DNA from: JAEWWD01 sp964440115
GTDB lineage: Bacteria > Bacillota > Clostridia > Christensenellales > CAG-138
Assembly: GCA_964440115.1 (NCBI GenBank)
Contig: CAYTPV010000001.1
Coordinates: 496,001 to 560,000 of the forward strand
Direction: 5' to 3'
Length of the DNA stretch: 64,000 nucleotides
Below, in pieces: positions 7,400-16,551 of this stretch (the stretch's first letter is position 1; each line of letters opens with the position of its first letter). Under the pieces are notes generated by a model. It did not search any database. It worked only from the letters and a program-made list of their open reading frames with translations, and was not told where the DNA came from. Both the position numbers and the translations under genes were made by a program.

Positions 7400-8269
7400 T
7401 TAGCTTATTGCCTTGAGGAAGAAGTACAGACGGGACTGTGCGGTGCTGTAGTCGTAGTTGTCACCGCAGGTGTAGAGCGTCATAATGACATCTTCCGATG
7501 ATACGCTCACGCCCAGATCGATCTCAGAGCGGCTCTTCTGCTTGGCGATCCAATCCGTGATCTGCTTCTCAGTCCAGCTTCCGCCGGAGGTCCTGAACGG
7601 ATGCGTGTTGTTCTTGAGCGTGCTTGCGGGTTCGCTGTCGTTGGTTTCGTACAGCGCCCACACTTCCCACTTGGAATACTTGCCGAACGTGATATTGAAC
7701 GTACGGTTCGCCTTTGTGGTCAGAGAGGATTTGTTATCCTGCAGCTTATGCAGCTCGTGCAGCATGGAACCCGACTGACGGGAATTGTGGCCCGTGATGA
7801 TGGTGTTGTTCGTCGGGGCGCTGTAGAACGAGCAGATGGAACCGGCCGTGCTGCTGTTCTTGTAGATATCGTGCGTCAGGTAATAGAAATTGCCCGATTT
7901 ATCGTAAAGTATGGGATAATCGATGTTGGTATTGGGAACCTTGATCCAGCCCACGGCGTCAGAATTGAGCTTCTGAGCTTCGCTCAGGCTCTTGGGCATG
8001 TTTGTGGTCACAGGCGCGGGGGAAGCCGACGTACCCGGAGATACGGAAGCGCCCGGCAACGGAGATGTACCCGGCAGCGGGGATGCACCCGGATCTACTG
8101 TGCCCGGGGCAGGGGTCTGGCCCGGCAGCGTTGTGCCGCCCGGAGTTGTGCCGTCGGTGGCGGTGGGCGAACCTACGTCTATCGAGTCAGCCGGCTCTAC
8201 ATTCTTAGAGCATGCCACGACGGAAAGCATTAAAACGACCAAGAGTAATATGGAAAGCGCTTTCTTCAT
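7400..8269 (-). CDS. Class B sortase-like lipoprotein
   Basis: A 289-residue sortase-fold protein attached by lipid rather than by a helix: the signal peptide ends at lipobox VVAC (Cys20). Residues about 35-90 are a Pro/Gly/Thr/Ser repeat linker (PGTS/PGAS units). The catalytic domain (about 95-289) has WIKVPNTNIDYPI, the catalytic His in TIITGH (about 160), the Cys in TLYTCG (about 266) and the Arg in QSRLYFF (about 280), so the triad looks complete. Class B enzymes attach specific surface proteins or build pili. No LPXTG- or NPQTN-like substrate gene is seen in this window. GAAGGG precedes the start. A DUF4349 lipoprotein gene lies downstream, but a terminator separates them. Confidence 0.85.
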   Translation of the reverse strand: MKKALSILLLVVLMLSVVACSKNVEPADSIDVGSPTATDGTTPGGTTLPGQTPAPGTVDPGASPLPGTSPLPGASVSPGTSASPAPVTTNMPKSLSEAQKLNSDAVGWIKVPNTNIDYPILYDKSGNFYYLTHDIYKNSSTAGSICSFYSAPTNNTIITGHNSRQSGSMLHELHKLQDNKSSLTTKANRTFNITFGKYSKWEVWALYETNDSEPASTLKNNTHPFRTSGGSWTEKQITDWIAKQKSRSEIDLGVSVSSEDVIMTLYTCGDNYDYSTAQSRLYFFLKAIS

Positions 8270-8383
8270 TTGTAACCCTTCACTTCCATGTATTTTTAAG
8301 TGTCTGATTCATACATCATCATACCCTAAAGCGCGCCAAAGGCAAAGTGAATAATATGTTAAATCCACATTGCGCCGTGTAAA

Positions 8384-9904
8384 CTATTTCTGGCGGGGCT
8401 TCATGGTGGGGAACAGCAGCACGTCCCGTATGGAATACGAATCCGTGAGCAGCATCACAAGTCTGTCGATCCCGACGCCAATTCCGCCTGTGGGCGGCAT
8501 ACCGTACTCCAGAGAAAGACAGAAATCTTCGTCGATCATCATGGCTTCATCGTCGCCCTTTTCCCGCTCGGAAAGCTGCTGCAGGAAACGACCGCGCTGA
8601 TCGATGGGATCGTTGAGTTCGGAATAGGCGTTTGCATATTCCCTCGCGCCTATGAACAGTTCAAACCGCTCCGTCACATGCGGCATGCCCGGCTTGCGCT
8701 TTGTAAGCGGCGAAACCTCAACCGGATAGTCCATGATAAATGTAGGCTGAATGAGCTTTTCCTCGACGAACGCCTCGAATGCCTCGTTTAAGAGCTTGCC
8801 GCGGCTGATGCTTTTATCCTCAAAATTCAGCCCTAAGGATTTCGCAAGCGCGCGTGCCTGTTCATCCGTTTCACAGGCAAAGAAATCCGCGCCGGTGTAC
8901 TGCTTGACGGCATCGTTCATTGTAAGCCGCGCGTAGGGCGGGGTCAGGTCAATCTCCGTGCCCTGATACACGATGCGCGTATCCTGCAGCACTTCCTTCG
9001 CGCAATGCGCGATCAGATCCTCCACAAGATCCATCATGCCGTGATAATCCGTGTACGCCTGATACAGCTCCAGCGTTGTAAACTCCGGATTGTGCTTGAT
9101 ATCCATTCCCTCATTGCGGAATATGCGCCCGATTTCATATACGCGTTCCAACCCGCCCACGATGCACTGCTTGAGCGGCAGCTCGGTGGCGATGCGCAGA
9201 TATAAATCGATATCGAGGGTATTGTGGTGCGTGATAAACGGACGCGCGTTCGCACCGCCGGGGATGGGGTTTAATACGGGGGTTTCCACTTCCAGGAAGC
9301 CCTGATCATCCAGCCTGCGGCGTATCTGCGAAAGTATGCGGCTGCGCTTTACAAATGTGTCGCGCACTTCGGGATTCATAATCAGATCCACATACCGCTG
9401 GCGATAGCGAAGCTCGTTATCCTTGAGCCCATGGAACTTTTCCGGAAGCGGCCGCAGGGATTTTGAAAGCAGCGTCACGGTGCTTGCGTGAACGGAGATT
9501 TCCCCGGTGCGGGTCTTAAACACCGTTCCTTCCACGCCAAGTATATCGCCGATATCCATGGATTTGAATTCGTCGTAAGCCTCCTCGCCGATATCATCGC
9601 GGCGGACATACGCCTGTATGGTGCCCTGCCCATCGAGAATGTGGGCAAAGCTCGCTTTTCCCATGATGCGCTTGGACATCATGCGCCCCGCAATGCGGAT
9701 CACTTTCCCTTCAAGCGTATCATAGCCCGCAAGCACGTCTGCGCTGTGGTGGGTTTGATCAAATGTGGTGATTTCGAACGGATCTTTGCCTGCCTGCTGC
9801 AGTGCGGATAGCTTGTCCCGCCTGACCTGAAGCAGTTCGCTCAGTTCCTGCTGGGTAAGTTCTTCTTGCTGTTCGGCTGCGATTGGTGGCTGCTGGTTTT
9901 CCAT
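8384..9904 (-). CDS. lysS: Lysyl-tRNA synthetase, class II
   Basis: A 506-residue class II synthetase that charges tRNA-Lys in the cytosol. The N-terminal OB-fold anticodon-binding domain covers about 60-150 (KVIRIAGRMMSKR, GDILGVEGTVFKT). Motif 1 starts near 185, motif 2 is RIFRNEGMDIKHNPEFT, and motif 3 is GIGVGIDRLVMLLTD near the C-terminus. A 30-residue Gln/Glu-rich N-terminal extension is present. AAAGGA precedes the ATG. It lies after greA and dusB on the same strand, the classic Firmicutes order, though about 170 bp separate greA and lysS. Confidence 0.96.
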   Translation of the reverse strand: MENQQPPIAAEQQEELTQQELSELLQVRRDKLSALQQAGKDPFEITTFDQTHHSADVLAGYDTLEGKVIRIAGRMMSKRIMGKASFAHILDGQGTIQAYVRRDDIGEEAYDEFKSMDIGDILGVEGTVFKTRTGEISVHASTVTLLSKSLRPLPEKFHGLKDNELRYRQRYVDLIMNPEVRDTFVKRSRILSQIRRRLDDQGFLEVETPVLNPIPGGANARPFITHHNTLDIDLYLRIATELPLKQCIVGGLERVYEIGRIFRNEGMDIKHNPEFTTLELYQAYTDYHGMMDLVEDLIAHCAKEVLQDTRIVYQGTEIDLTPPYARLTMNDAVKQYTGADFFACETDEQARALAKSLGLNFEDKSISRGKLLNEAFEAFVEEKLIQPTFIMDYPVEVSPLTKRKPGMPHVTERFELFIGAREYANAYSELNDPIDQRGRFLQQLSEREKGDDEAMMIDEDFCLSLEYGMPPTGGIGVGIDRLVMLLTDSYSIRDVLLFPTMKPRQK

Positions 9905-10071
9905 ATATGGTTCCTTTCGTAAGGGATTGGGGCTTAAAAAACCGTTCCACAGGTTAAAACCATGTCAAAGCTTTTTAGCCACAAGAATTCAATCTACATT
10001 ACAGAGTGCGCGCATATGGGCGCGAAGGAATCCCCCCACGCCCGATATCATTTACGTATGCAGTATGCCGG

Positions 10072-10545
10072 TTACTGTTTTTTGATTTCGAGTATGCGCC
10101 AATGCATGACGCCGCCCGGGGTCTGCACATCCACAATTTCGCCGGTTCTATGGCCGAGTATGGCTTTGCCGACGGGAGATTCGTTGGAGATTCTTCCGTT
10201 GAGAGGATCAGACTCGGCGGAACCAACGATATGATATTCGCAATCAAACCCGTCGTCCTCATTGTGCAGCTTGACAAGTGCGCCGACATTTACAGTCTCG
10301 GTATCGAGTGCGTCCTCGTCGATGATGATGGCATTGCGCAGCATATTTTCGAGCTGTATGATATCATACTCGTTTTTTGCCTGCTCGTTTTTGGCCGCGT
10401 CATACTCCGCATTTTCGCTCAAATCGCCAAATGACCGGGCAATTTTAATCTGCTCGGCGATTTCCATCCTGCGGGTGGTCTTGAGGTATTCCAGATGCTC
10501 CTCGTATTTTGCGATGCCTTCCGCCGTGAGTCTGACCTCTGCCAT
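10072..10545 (-). CDS. greA: Transcription elongation factor GreA
   Basis: A 157-residue factor that enters the RNA polymerase secondary channel and stimulates cleavage of backtracked RNA. The N-terminal coiled coil (about 1-75) carries the acidic tip LSENAEYDAAKNEQ, and the C-terminal FKBP-like domain has SPVGKAILGHRTGEIVDVQTPGG. Length is exactly that of the family. AGGAGG precedes the ATG. It sits between dusB and lysS. Confidence 0.96.
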   Translation of the reverse strand: MAEVRLTAEGIAKYEEHLEYLKTTRRMEIAEQIKIARSFGDLSENAEYDAAKNEQAKNEYDIIQLENMLRNAIIIDEDALDTETVNVGALVKLHNEDDGFDCEYHIVGSAESDPLNGRISNESPVGKAILGHRTGEIVDVQTPGGVMHWRILEIKKQ

Positions 10546-10751
10546 GCCTGTGCCTCCTGCCTTTTATGTGTATATACCGCGCGCTTCATCCCCTCGCACG
10601 GTGAATTTGCCGCTGATACACCAGCCAATTATCCAATTATAGAAGCCGTTACTTTTCTTGTCAAGGCTCCCGCTTTCAAGAAAAAACCGCAACGCCGCAC
10701 AAAGCGGGGATTTCCTGTGTACAGCGGCATTGCCGAACATACAATATCTGC

Positions 10752-11720
10752 CTACAACTGCCCATCCAGATATCCCTGCAGCAGTGACTGCAGCTCTTCA
10801 AGCGTGGAACAGGCATTGACACGGGTACGCAGTGAAGCCGCGCGCGGCAGGCCGTGCATATACCATGCCACATGCTTGCGCATCTCAATCACGCCGTGTA
10901 CGCCTTTAAATTCATACTGCAGCCGCGCGTGGCGCATTGCCATCTCCACACGTTCGTGCGCGGTGGGCTTAACAAAATCTTCACCGCACAGCGCAGACTT
11001 GATTTCTTGAAATATCCAGGGATTTCCCTGCGCGCCGCGTGCAACCATTACGCCGTCGCAGCCGGTGTATGCAAGCATTGAAACTGCGCTTTCGCCGGAA
11101 CACACATCCCCGTTTCCAATCACGGGAACGCGCAGCGCGGCTTTTACCTCGCCTATGATGTCCCAATCCGCCCGTCCGCTATACCCCTGCTCACGCGTTC
11201 GCCCATGCACGGTGACAGCAGCGGTGCCGCTTTCCTGCGCCATACGGCCAAACGCCACGGCGTTTATGCTTGAATCGTCCCATCCCTTTCGGAATTTAAC
11301 AGTAACGGGCAATGTAACGGACTTTGATACGCTTTCTATGATACGCCCGGCAAGCGGCAGATCGCGCATAAGCGCGCTTCCTTCGCCATTGCCGACGATC
11401 TTATGGGCCGGACAGCCCATGTTGATATCTATGAGCGCAATCTCCCCCGCATACCGTTCCTGTATGCGGCGCGCCATTTCCGAGAGTATGAGGGGATCAG
11501 ATCCAAACAGCTGTGCCGCGCAGGGACGCTCCAGCGGCGAAGTCGCAAGCAATTGCTCCGTACGCTCGTTGCCGTATAAAAGCCCTTTCGCGCTGATCAT
11601 TTCGGTATATGTCAAATCGCAGCCCATCTCGCGGCAGATCCCGCGAAAAGGCAAATCCGTAACGCCGGCCATGGGCGCAAGCACCACCGGCACAGAAAAT
11701 TCGAGTGCTCCAAGTTTCAC
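10752..11720 (-). CDS. dusB: tRNA-dihydrouridine synthase
   Basis: A 322-residue FMN-dependent TIM-barrel enzyme that reduces uridines in the tRNA D-loop. Family landmarks: LAPMAGVTDLPFR at the N-terminus, the catalytic-Cys loop NMGCPAHKIVGNGEGSALM, VKFRKGWDD, VHGRTREQGYSG and GNGDV. The start is GTG at 11720 with AGGA nine bases upstream. The stop of the upstream membrane-protein gene is only 6 bp away, so it is probably cotranscribed with it. The dusB-greA-lysS order is common in Firmicutes. Confidence 0.94.
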   Translation of the reverse strand: MKLGALEFSVPVVLAPMAGVTDLPFRGICREMGCDLTYTEMISAKGLLYGNERTEQLLATSPLERPCAAQLFGSDPLILSEMARRIQERYAGEIALIDINMGCPAHKIVGNGEGSALMRDLPLAGRIIESVSKSVTLPVTVKFRKGWDDSSINAVAFGRMAQESGTAAVTVHGRTREQGYSGRADWDIIGEVKAALRVPVIGNGDVCSGESAVSMLAYTGCDGVMVARGAQGNPWIFQEIKSALCGEDFVKPTAHERVEMAMRHARLQYEFKGVHGVIEMRKHVAWYMHGLPRAASLRTRVNACSTLEELQSLLQGYLDGQL

Positions 11721-11726
11721 TGTTTC

Positions 11727-12344
11727 TTATCCTATGGGCAGCGTTGCGGCGGGAATCGGAGTCATGCTCAGATCCGGCGTGCGCTGCGGTTCTTCAGTGG
11801 GGCCTTCCTGCAGCAGCTGCATCTGATAGATGTACCAGCGGCCGTCAACCACGCGAAAGCGAAGAAGATACCGTCCCGTTTCCCATTCGGGCAGCGGATA
11901 TGCGGCGTCAGCCGGCGCATCTGCGGGGCGCTTGTCTTCGTTGATGGCGCCTGTGATGCTCGCCATGCGGGCAACGACCGTGACAGTCGCCGTCTGCGTC
12001 CACGGCAGTACGGATATGCCCTTTACTTCTACGCGGTAATCAAATTCCTTCACGGTATAATCGTTATAGGTGCCGGCGGTAAGCGCCGTATCCCCTTCGA
12101 TGAATCCGGTTGTAAAATAGGCCTTCATCTGCTCGATGGGGCCATCCTGCAAAATGCATTCCGCTCTTAGCTGCAGACCCTCCGTCGCAAGTATATAGAG
12201 ATTGGCCGCGCGCATCGCCGTATCAAATACAGCGTAGCAAAGACCGGCCAGCACAAGTATGATCAAAACAGTACGCATAAAAAACCAGATGGCCCGCTTC
12301 GCCATCCGTGCTCCCGAAAGCGTTTTCTGTTCCATATGCGCCAT
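11727..12344 (-). CDS. Membrane-anchored protein of unknown function
   Basis: A 205-residue protein starting at 12344 (MAHMEQK) after an AAAGGCGG site; the open frame runs on upstream without one. One transmembrane helix (about residues 20-42, WFFMRTVLIILVLAGLCYAV) is followed by an extracytoplasmic alpha/beta domain (FDYRVEVKGISVLPW, GRYLLRFRVVDGRWYIYQMQLL) with an NTF2/cystatin-like look, and a Pro/Thr-rich tail. I recognise no named family. It lies 6 bp upstream of dusB. The adjacent upstream gene encodes another membrane-anchored extracellular protein, an M23-fold protein. Confidence 0.6.
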   Translation of the reverse strand: MAHMEQKTLSGARMAKRAIWFFMRTVLIILVLAGLCYAVFDTAMRAANLYILATEGLQLRAECILQDGPIEQMKAYFTTGFIEGDTALTAGTYNDYTVKEFDYRVEVKGISVLPWTQTATVTVVARMASITGAINEDKRPADAPADAAYPLPEWETGRYLLRFRVVDGRWYIYQMQLLQEGPTEEPQRTPDLSMTPIPAATLPIG

Positions 12345-12431
12345 ACCGCCACCGCCTTTGCTGCTGTGCGGGAATACTTCCAACATGATACCACAGAAAT
12401 ATGAAAAAGCAAAATCCATATATAATGGAAA

Positions 12432-12455
12432 GCGCCCCCAAAATGATGGGAGCGC
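12432..12455 (-). terminator. Imperfect hairpin after the M23-like gene
   Basis: On the minus strand GCGCTCCC and GGGGGCGC pair across an 8-nt loop with one mismatch, followed by TTTCC, directly after the M23-like stop. A weak terminator is plausible. Confidence 0.45.
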
Positions 12456-12466
12456 CCCGAACAAAC

Positions 12467-13534
12467 CTATGATAGGTACTGCCGGGGATTATAGGGAATG
12501 CCGCCGATCAGCAGCTCCATGTGCAGATAGGGCGTGTCCTCTTCATCTTCAGGCGCGCTGACCTTGCCTATGGACGCTCCCGCAGCGACCGTATCGCCGA
12601 TTTTGAGTGAGCATTCCTTGAGCGGCGCAATGCGCGTGACAAACCCGCCGCCATGGTCAATTTCCAGCGCAAGTCCGTAGCTGCCCCTTTTGCCCGCAAA
12701 TACGACCGTACCGGCTGCGGGCGCGCAAATGCCGTCCCCAACCTTGCACTTGAGTTCGATGCCGTAATTCATGCCGGTTTTATTCATACCGAAGTTTGAT
12801 ATGATCTCCGCCTTCATAGGCAGTGTCAGCTGAAAGCCCTTAGGAGCCGCCGGCCCCTTTTCGCCCTGCGAGCCGCCTGTGTTTTCCAATGTAAATGTGC
12901 CCACGGCAACGCGCTGCGCAGCGGGCTGCAGCGTATCCTGCACCGTTACAACAGGTTCGCCCAGCAACTTGCCGTTGAGATACGTCTTCTCGGCTGTGCT
13001 TACGCGTTCACCCGCGCGGCCGAGCTGGACGACCAACCGTGAACCCTTGGGGATGCGGGCATCCTTCGTCTCTTCAGCTGAAAACGCCACAGTTTCCGAG
13101 GTGACTGTGCGCGTCACCAGACGCACCGGACACAGCGCGGGATCAGCTAAAAGCGCCGCACGCGCCTGTTCCGGCGAAACGGGGTTTTCGCCCGACTGCG
13201 CCTCGCGCAGCGTCATGTTTTTGTCAAATGCCGCCAAAACAAGCGTTTCGGATTTTGGAACGGCATTTGCCAATTCCCTGAGCCATTCGTTTAGAAGTGC
13301 CTGTGCGTCGTCACGGCCAGATACTGTGAATATGGGTATGTCATCCGCCAATATCGTGATGGCCCCGGCCACGGGTGCAGGCGCGGGCGGCAGTGAAGCG
13401 GACGGCGCGGGAGCGGGTGTAGGACCCATGCTCCATTCCGCCGGAACAGCTGGAAGGCGGTGCAGCACTACGCCCGCCGCGCAGAGCAGCGCGACGGCAA
13501 CCGCAAATATCCACCGCTTGTCTGGAAATTTCAT
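12467..13534 (-). CDS. M23 peptidase-fold protein with G5-like domain, catalytic residues lost
   Basis: A 355-residue envelope protein: one N-terminal transmembrane helix (about 7-28), a Pro/Ala linker, a G5-like beta domain (about 150-225, ending DTLQPAAQRVAVGTF), and an M23/LytM fold (about 235-350). The M23 fold keeps its shape but not its chemistry. The HxGxD zinc motif reads NYGIE, the YAHL histidine reads IAPL, and the HLHFE motif reads YLHMEL, leaving one of the usual ligands. It is therefore likely a non-enzymatic binder, like the degenerate LytM activators known in cell division and the degenerate SpoIIQ of Bacillus. AAAGGAG precedes the start. Confidence 0.8.
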   Translation of the reverse strand: MKFPDKRWIFAVAVALLCAAGVVLHRLPAVPAEWSMGPTPAPAPSASLPPAPAPVAGAITILADDIPIFTVSGRDDAQALLNEWLRELANAVPKSETLVLAAFDKNMTLREAQSGENPVSPEQARAALLADPALCPVRLVTRTVTSETVAFSAEETKDARIPKGSRLVVQLGRAGERVSTAEKTYLNGKLLGEPVVTVQDTLQPAAQRVAVGTFTLENTGGSQGEKGPAAPKGFQLTLPMKAEIISNFGMNKTGMNYGIELKCKVGDGICAPAAGTVVFAGKRGSYGLALEIDHGGGFVTRIAPLKECSLKIGDTVAAGASIGKVSAPEDEEDTPYLHMELLIGGIPYNPRQYLS

Positions 13535-13622
13535 GCCCGACTCCTTTTTAACAACCTGCCGGCCAGCGGTATACTACAGAAAAAACCCCGCCGCCAGGCA
13601 GGGCATGATGATCCATGTGGAA

Positions 13623-14573
13623 TTAGCTGTTCAACGAAAGCTCCAGCGCTTCATAAACGGCCTGCATGCCTTCGGCAACGCGCGGGCCGGGGCGGTTGAT
13701 CAGCGCATCGTCGATGGAGTATACCCTGCCCTCCTGTACGGCTGTGAGATCCTTATATCCTTCGGCAACATACAGCGCGTCGATATCCAGCTTGGAGGAT
13801 ACGAGCACCACCTGCGGCGCAAGCGCTGCGAGTTCCTCAGACGTATATACGGGGTATGCTTCCGCAGCGGCCGCTGTGACAGGCACGCCGCCCGCCATCT
13901 GTATGATGCTGTAGGCGATGGAGCCGGGGCCCACCGAAACATGCCCGTTCGCGTCATCCGCTACGGCGAAATATACGGTAGGCTGCGTATCCAGCTCCGC
14001 CGTTTTGGCTGAAGCGTCACGCACGGCTTCCTGTATGGATTGTACGAGCGGCGCGGCATCCGTATCCATGACCTGCGCCATAAGCGCAATGCTTGCAAAA
14101 AGATCGTTATACGAGGCGGCTTCCGCACAAACCACCAGAAGTCCTTTGTCCTCAAGCGCTTTGATGGTTTCCTCAGTTGCCGACTGGCCGACAAATACGA
14201 TATCGGGCGTCAGGGCGGTAATACCCTCAACATCATCCGCCTTCAGTTTGGGCAGCTGCTGCGCTTCTGCAGGATAATCGCTGCCTTCGTCAACCGCCAC
14301 AACGGAGCTGCCCTTGCCCAGTGCAAACAGTATTTCCGTACCGGCGGGAGAAAGCGATACTACGCGCTGCGGCGTCGCCGCAACACCAAATCCCCTGCCC
14401 AGCATATCCGTAAAATTCGCCCTCACAGGCGCAACTGTCTTTTCCGGCGCTGCCGTAGCGGCCGGGGTCGGCTGCATAGCGGCTGGCGTAGCGGCAGGGC
14501 CCTGCGGCGCCTGACACGCACACAGCAGCAATGCGCCCACGATGAGTAGATTTAACCATTTACTTCTGCGCAT
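13623..14573 (-). CDS. ABC transporter substrate-binding lipoprotein (BtuF/FepB-like)
   Basis: A 316-residue class III periplasmic-binding-type lipoprotein. The signal peptide ends in lipobox LLCAC. A Thr/Ala/Pro linker is followed by two lobes joined by a long helix: TPQRVVSLSPAGTEILFALG and VGVDE-like 'VVAVDEGSDYP' in lobe 1, ALTPDIVFVGQ, and LAALAPQVVLVSSK with a C-terminal GPRVAEGMQAVYEAL helix in lobe 2. These are hallmarks of cobalamin and ferric-siderophore binders. No permease or ATPase lies beside it, so it is an orphan. Cobalamin is attractive as ligand because nrdJ and a B12-type radical SAM gene are in this window, but that is inference. AGGAGG precedes the ATG. Confidence 0.85.
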   Translation of the reverse strand: MRRSKWLNLLIVGALLLCACQAPQGPAATPAAMQPTPAATAAPEKTVAPVRANFTDMLGRGFGVAATPQRVVSLSPAGTEILFALGKGSSVVAVDEGSDYPAEAQQLPKLKADDVEGITALTPDIVFVGQSATEETIKALEDKGLLVVCAEAASYNDLFASIALMAQVMDTDAAPLVQSIQEAVRDASAKTAELDTQPTVYFAVADDANGHVSVGPGSIAYSIIQMAGGVPVTAAAAEAYPVYTSEELAALAPQVVLVSSKLDIDALYVAEGYKDLTAVQEGRVYSIDDALINRPGPRVAEGMQAVYEALELSLNS

Positions 14574-14720
14574 GAATACCTCCTGGCGATGATCGCCCCA
14601 ATTTCAGGAAAAAGAGGCGAATTCCATTAGCGCAGGCGTCTGCGCCATGAAAAATTGTATCATTTTCCACACATGGGCGCAATGCACTGCAGTATGGTAT
14701 TCATACATTGTTTACGGATA

Positions 14721-15413
14721 CTACTCATCAAGTGAAAAATTCGCGGCCTTTTGGGCATGGATCAGCGTAGTGTCAAAAACAGGCAGCGCCGTATCCTCCT
14801 GCCTGATCAGCATGCCGATTTCCGTACAGCCGAGCACAACGCCCTGCGCGCCCTTTTTGCCCAAGTCATCGATGATGCCCAGATATTCCTGCTTGGATTG
14901 CACGGAAATAATGCCCAGACAGAGTTCCTGGAATATGACACGGTTGATGAGTTCCATATCCGCTTCATCCGGTATGATGACCTCTATTCCGTTCGAGGAC
15001 AGTACATCCTTATAAAAATCCTGCTGCATGGTGTATTGGGTGCCCAGCAGCGCGGCTTTTTTTATACCGCGCGCTTTGAGCGCTTCCGCCGCTGCCTGCG
15101 CGATATGCAGAATGGGTATGGAAATGCTGTGCTCTATTTCGGGCGCAACTTTATGCAGCGTGTTTGTACAGATGAGAATGCACGCGGCCCCCGCCTTTTC
15201 AAGGCCTTGCGCGGCGGCCGAAAGAATATCCGCACATTTTGCCCAGTCTCCGCGCGACATAGGCTCTTCTATTTCATGAAAATCCACGCTGTGCAGCAGC
15301 ACCTTTGCCGAATGATACCCACCCAGCCGTTCTTTGACGAGTTCGTTGATGATCTGGTAATACGTCACCGTGCTTTCCCAGCTCATACCGCCGATCAGGC
15401 CTATGGTTTTCAT
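14721..15413 (-). CDS. Aspartate/glutamate racemase family protein
   Basis: A 230-residue cofactor-independent amino-acid racemase of the RacX/YgeA group. It begins MKTIGLIGGMSWEST, the family N-terminal signature. The two catalytic cysteines are visible in ICTNTLHK (about 83) and VLGCTEIGML (about 195). It probably interconverts L- and D-aspartate or another acidic or broad amino acid, which would supply D-amino acids to the cell wall; the exact substrate cannot be read. Monocistronic by spacing. Confidence 0.88.
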   Translation of the reverse strand: MKTIGLIGGMSWESTVTYYQIINELVKERLGGYHSAKVLLHSVDFHEIEEPMSRGDWAKCADILSAAAQGLEKAGAACILICTNTLHKVAPEIEHSISIPILHIAQAAAEALKARGIKKAALLGTQYTMQQDFYKDVLSSNGIEVIIPDEADMELINRVIFQELCLGIISVQSKQEYLGIIDDLGKKGAQGVVLGCTEIGMLIRQEDTALPVFDTTLIHAQKAANFSLDE

Positions 15414-15504
15414 TTTCCCATTCTCCTTGCACGTATACTAACATGGCTATCTGTGATATAGCCATTATAACAAATACAGCAAGAATTTACCTGTTGCTTT
15501 TCGT

Positions 15505-16551
15505 TCAGTTCTGCAGCATTCTCATGGCTTCCAAATACTCCGGGTAGTTGCGAATACTCTCGTACCTCGGATCGGCCTGTATCTTCCCACGGATTGTCCC
15601 GCGTAGATAGCGGAGCATTTCCTCTGCCTGGTTCGCATCCGAAGGCAATTGGGAAAACAACGGATTGCTTTGCGACTCCCTCCATGCGCACAATGCTTTC
15701 GCGAGACTCAATACGCTTTGCGCAGCCAATTTCTCATTTCCCGCAAGCAAATATGCTTCTGCAAATAACCGGTCGCTCACCATGGACGCGTACCCCATCT
15801 GCTCCGCGATTTGCCTGTGCACGCCGCAGATATAGAGCTTTTCTTGCGTATCACACGTATACGTGATCAGCTTTTCCAGGCATGCCTCCATTTTTTGAAA
15901 CGCAATATACAGCTCCGTCTGCACAAATCGCTGCGCTGCCTGTGTTTTCCCCTGCCGTTCATACAGTTCCGCTTTCATAAACCGCAGGTCAGGGTATGGC
16001 GACGGAATCTCATTGAGTATGTCTTCTGCATTTTTGAGCTCGTTATCTTCCAAGTTCAGCCGAACCAGCAGGTAGGAAGCGGAACCAAAAAGCCGCGCGC
16101 ATCCGCTTTTACGAACATCGGTGAGCATCTGTTTTGCTTTTTGCCGGTTTTCCTGTTTCTGCGCTTCGTCCTCCGCCGGAAATTGCGTCAGCACGGACGC
16201 CGTATGCAGCAGCAGCGCCGGATTTTCGGGGTAAGTATGCAGAAGCTCGCGCATGCGCGTCAGCGCCCGCAGGCCGCCTTCCTTTTTCGCAATAGCGGCA
16301 AGCTCAGCAGCAAAGGCCGCGGCCTGATCATCTGAAAGCTCCGGAGAAAAACACAATAGCGTATCTACATTCGTACCCAGCGCTCTTGCAACGGGTGAGA
16401 GCAGCGTAATATCCGGATAGCTTGCGCCCGTCTCCCATTTGCTTACCGCAGGCGTAGATACTCCCACCATTTGGGCCAGCTGCTCCTGCGTAAGGCCCTT
16501 TTGTCTGCGAAGATTGGCAATTGTATTTCCTATATTGAGATCCACATTCAT
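15505..16551 (-). CDS. XRE-family regulator with TPR-like C-terminus
   Basis: A 348-residue protein with an N-terminal Cro/C1-type helix-turn-helix (about 7-65: IANLRRQKGLTQEQLAQMVG and STPAVSKWETGASYPD). The long helical C-terminal part (about 80-345) has repeated helix pairs with alternating Leu/Ala, compatible with TPR-like repeats. This architecture resembles RRNPP-type peptide-sensing regulators, but no cognate small peptide gene is visible nearby. A GAGGT site precedes the ATG at unusually short spacing. The target genes are unknown. It is transcribed away from the giant adhesin gene, sharing its upstream region. Confidence 0.78.
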   Translation of the reverse strand: MNVDLNIGNTIANLRRQKGLTQEQLAQMVGVSTPAVSKWETGASYPDITLLSPVARALGTNVDTLLCFSPELSDDQAAAFAAELAAIAKKEGGLRALTRMRELLHTYPENPALLLHTASVLTQFPAEDEAQKQENRQKAKQMLTDVRKSGCARLFGSASYLLVRLNLEDNELKNAEDILNEIPSPYPDLRFMKAELYERQGKTQAAQRFVQTELYIAFQKMEACLEKLITYTCDTQEKLYICGVHRQIAEQMGYASMVSDRLFAEAYLLAGNEKLAAQSVLSLAKALCAWRESQSNPLFSQLPSDANQAEEMLRYLRGTIRGKIQADPRYESIRNYPEYLEAMRMLQN

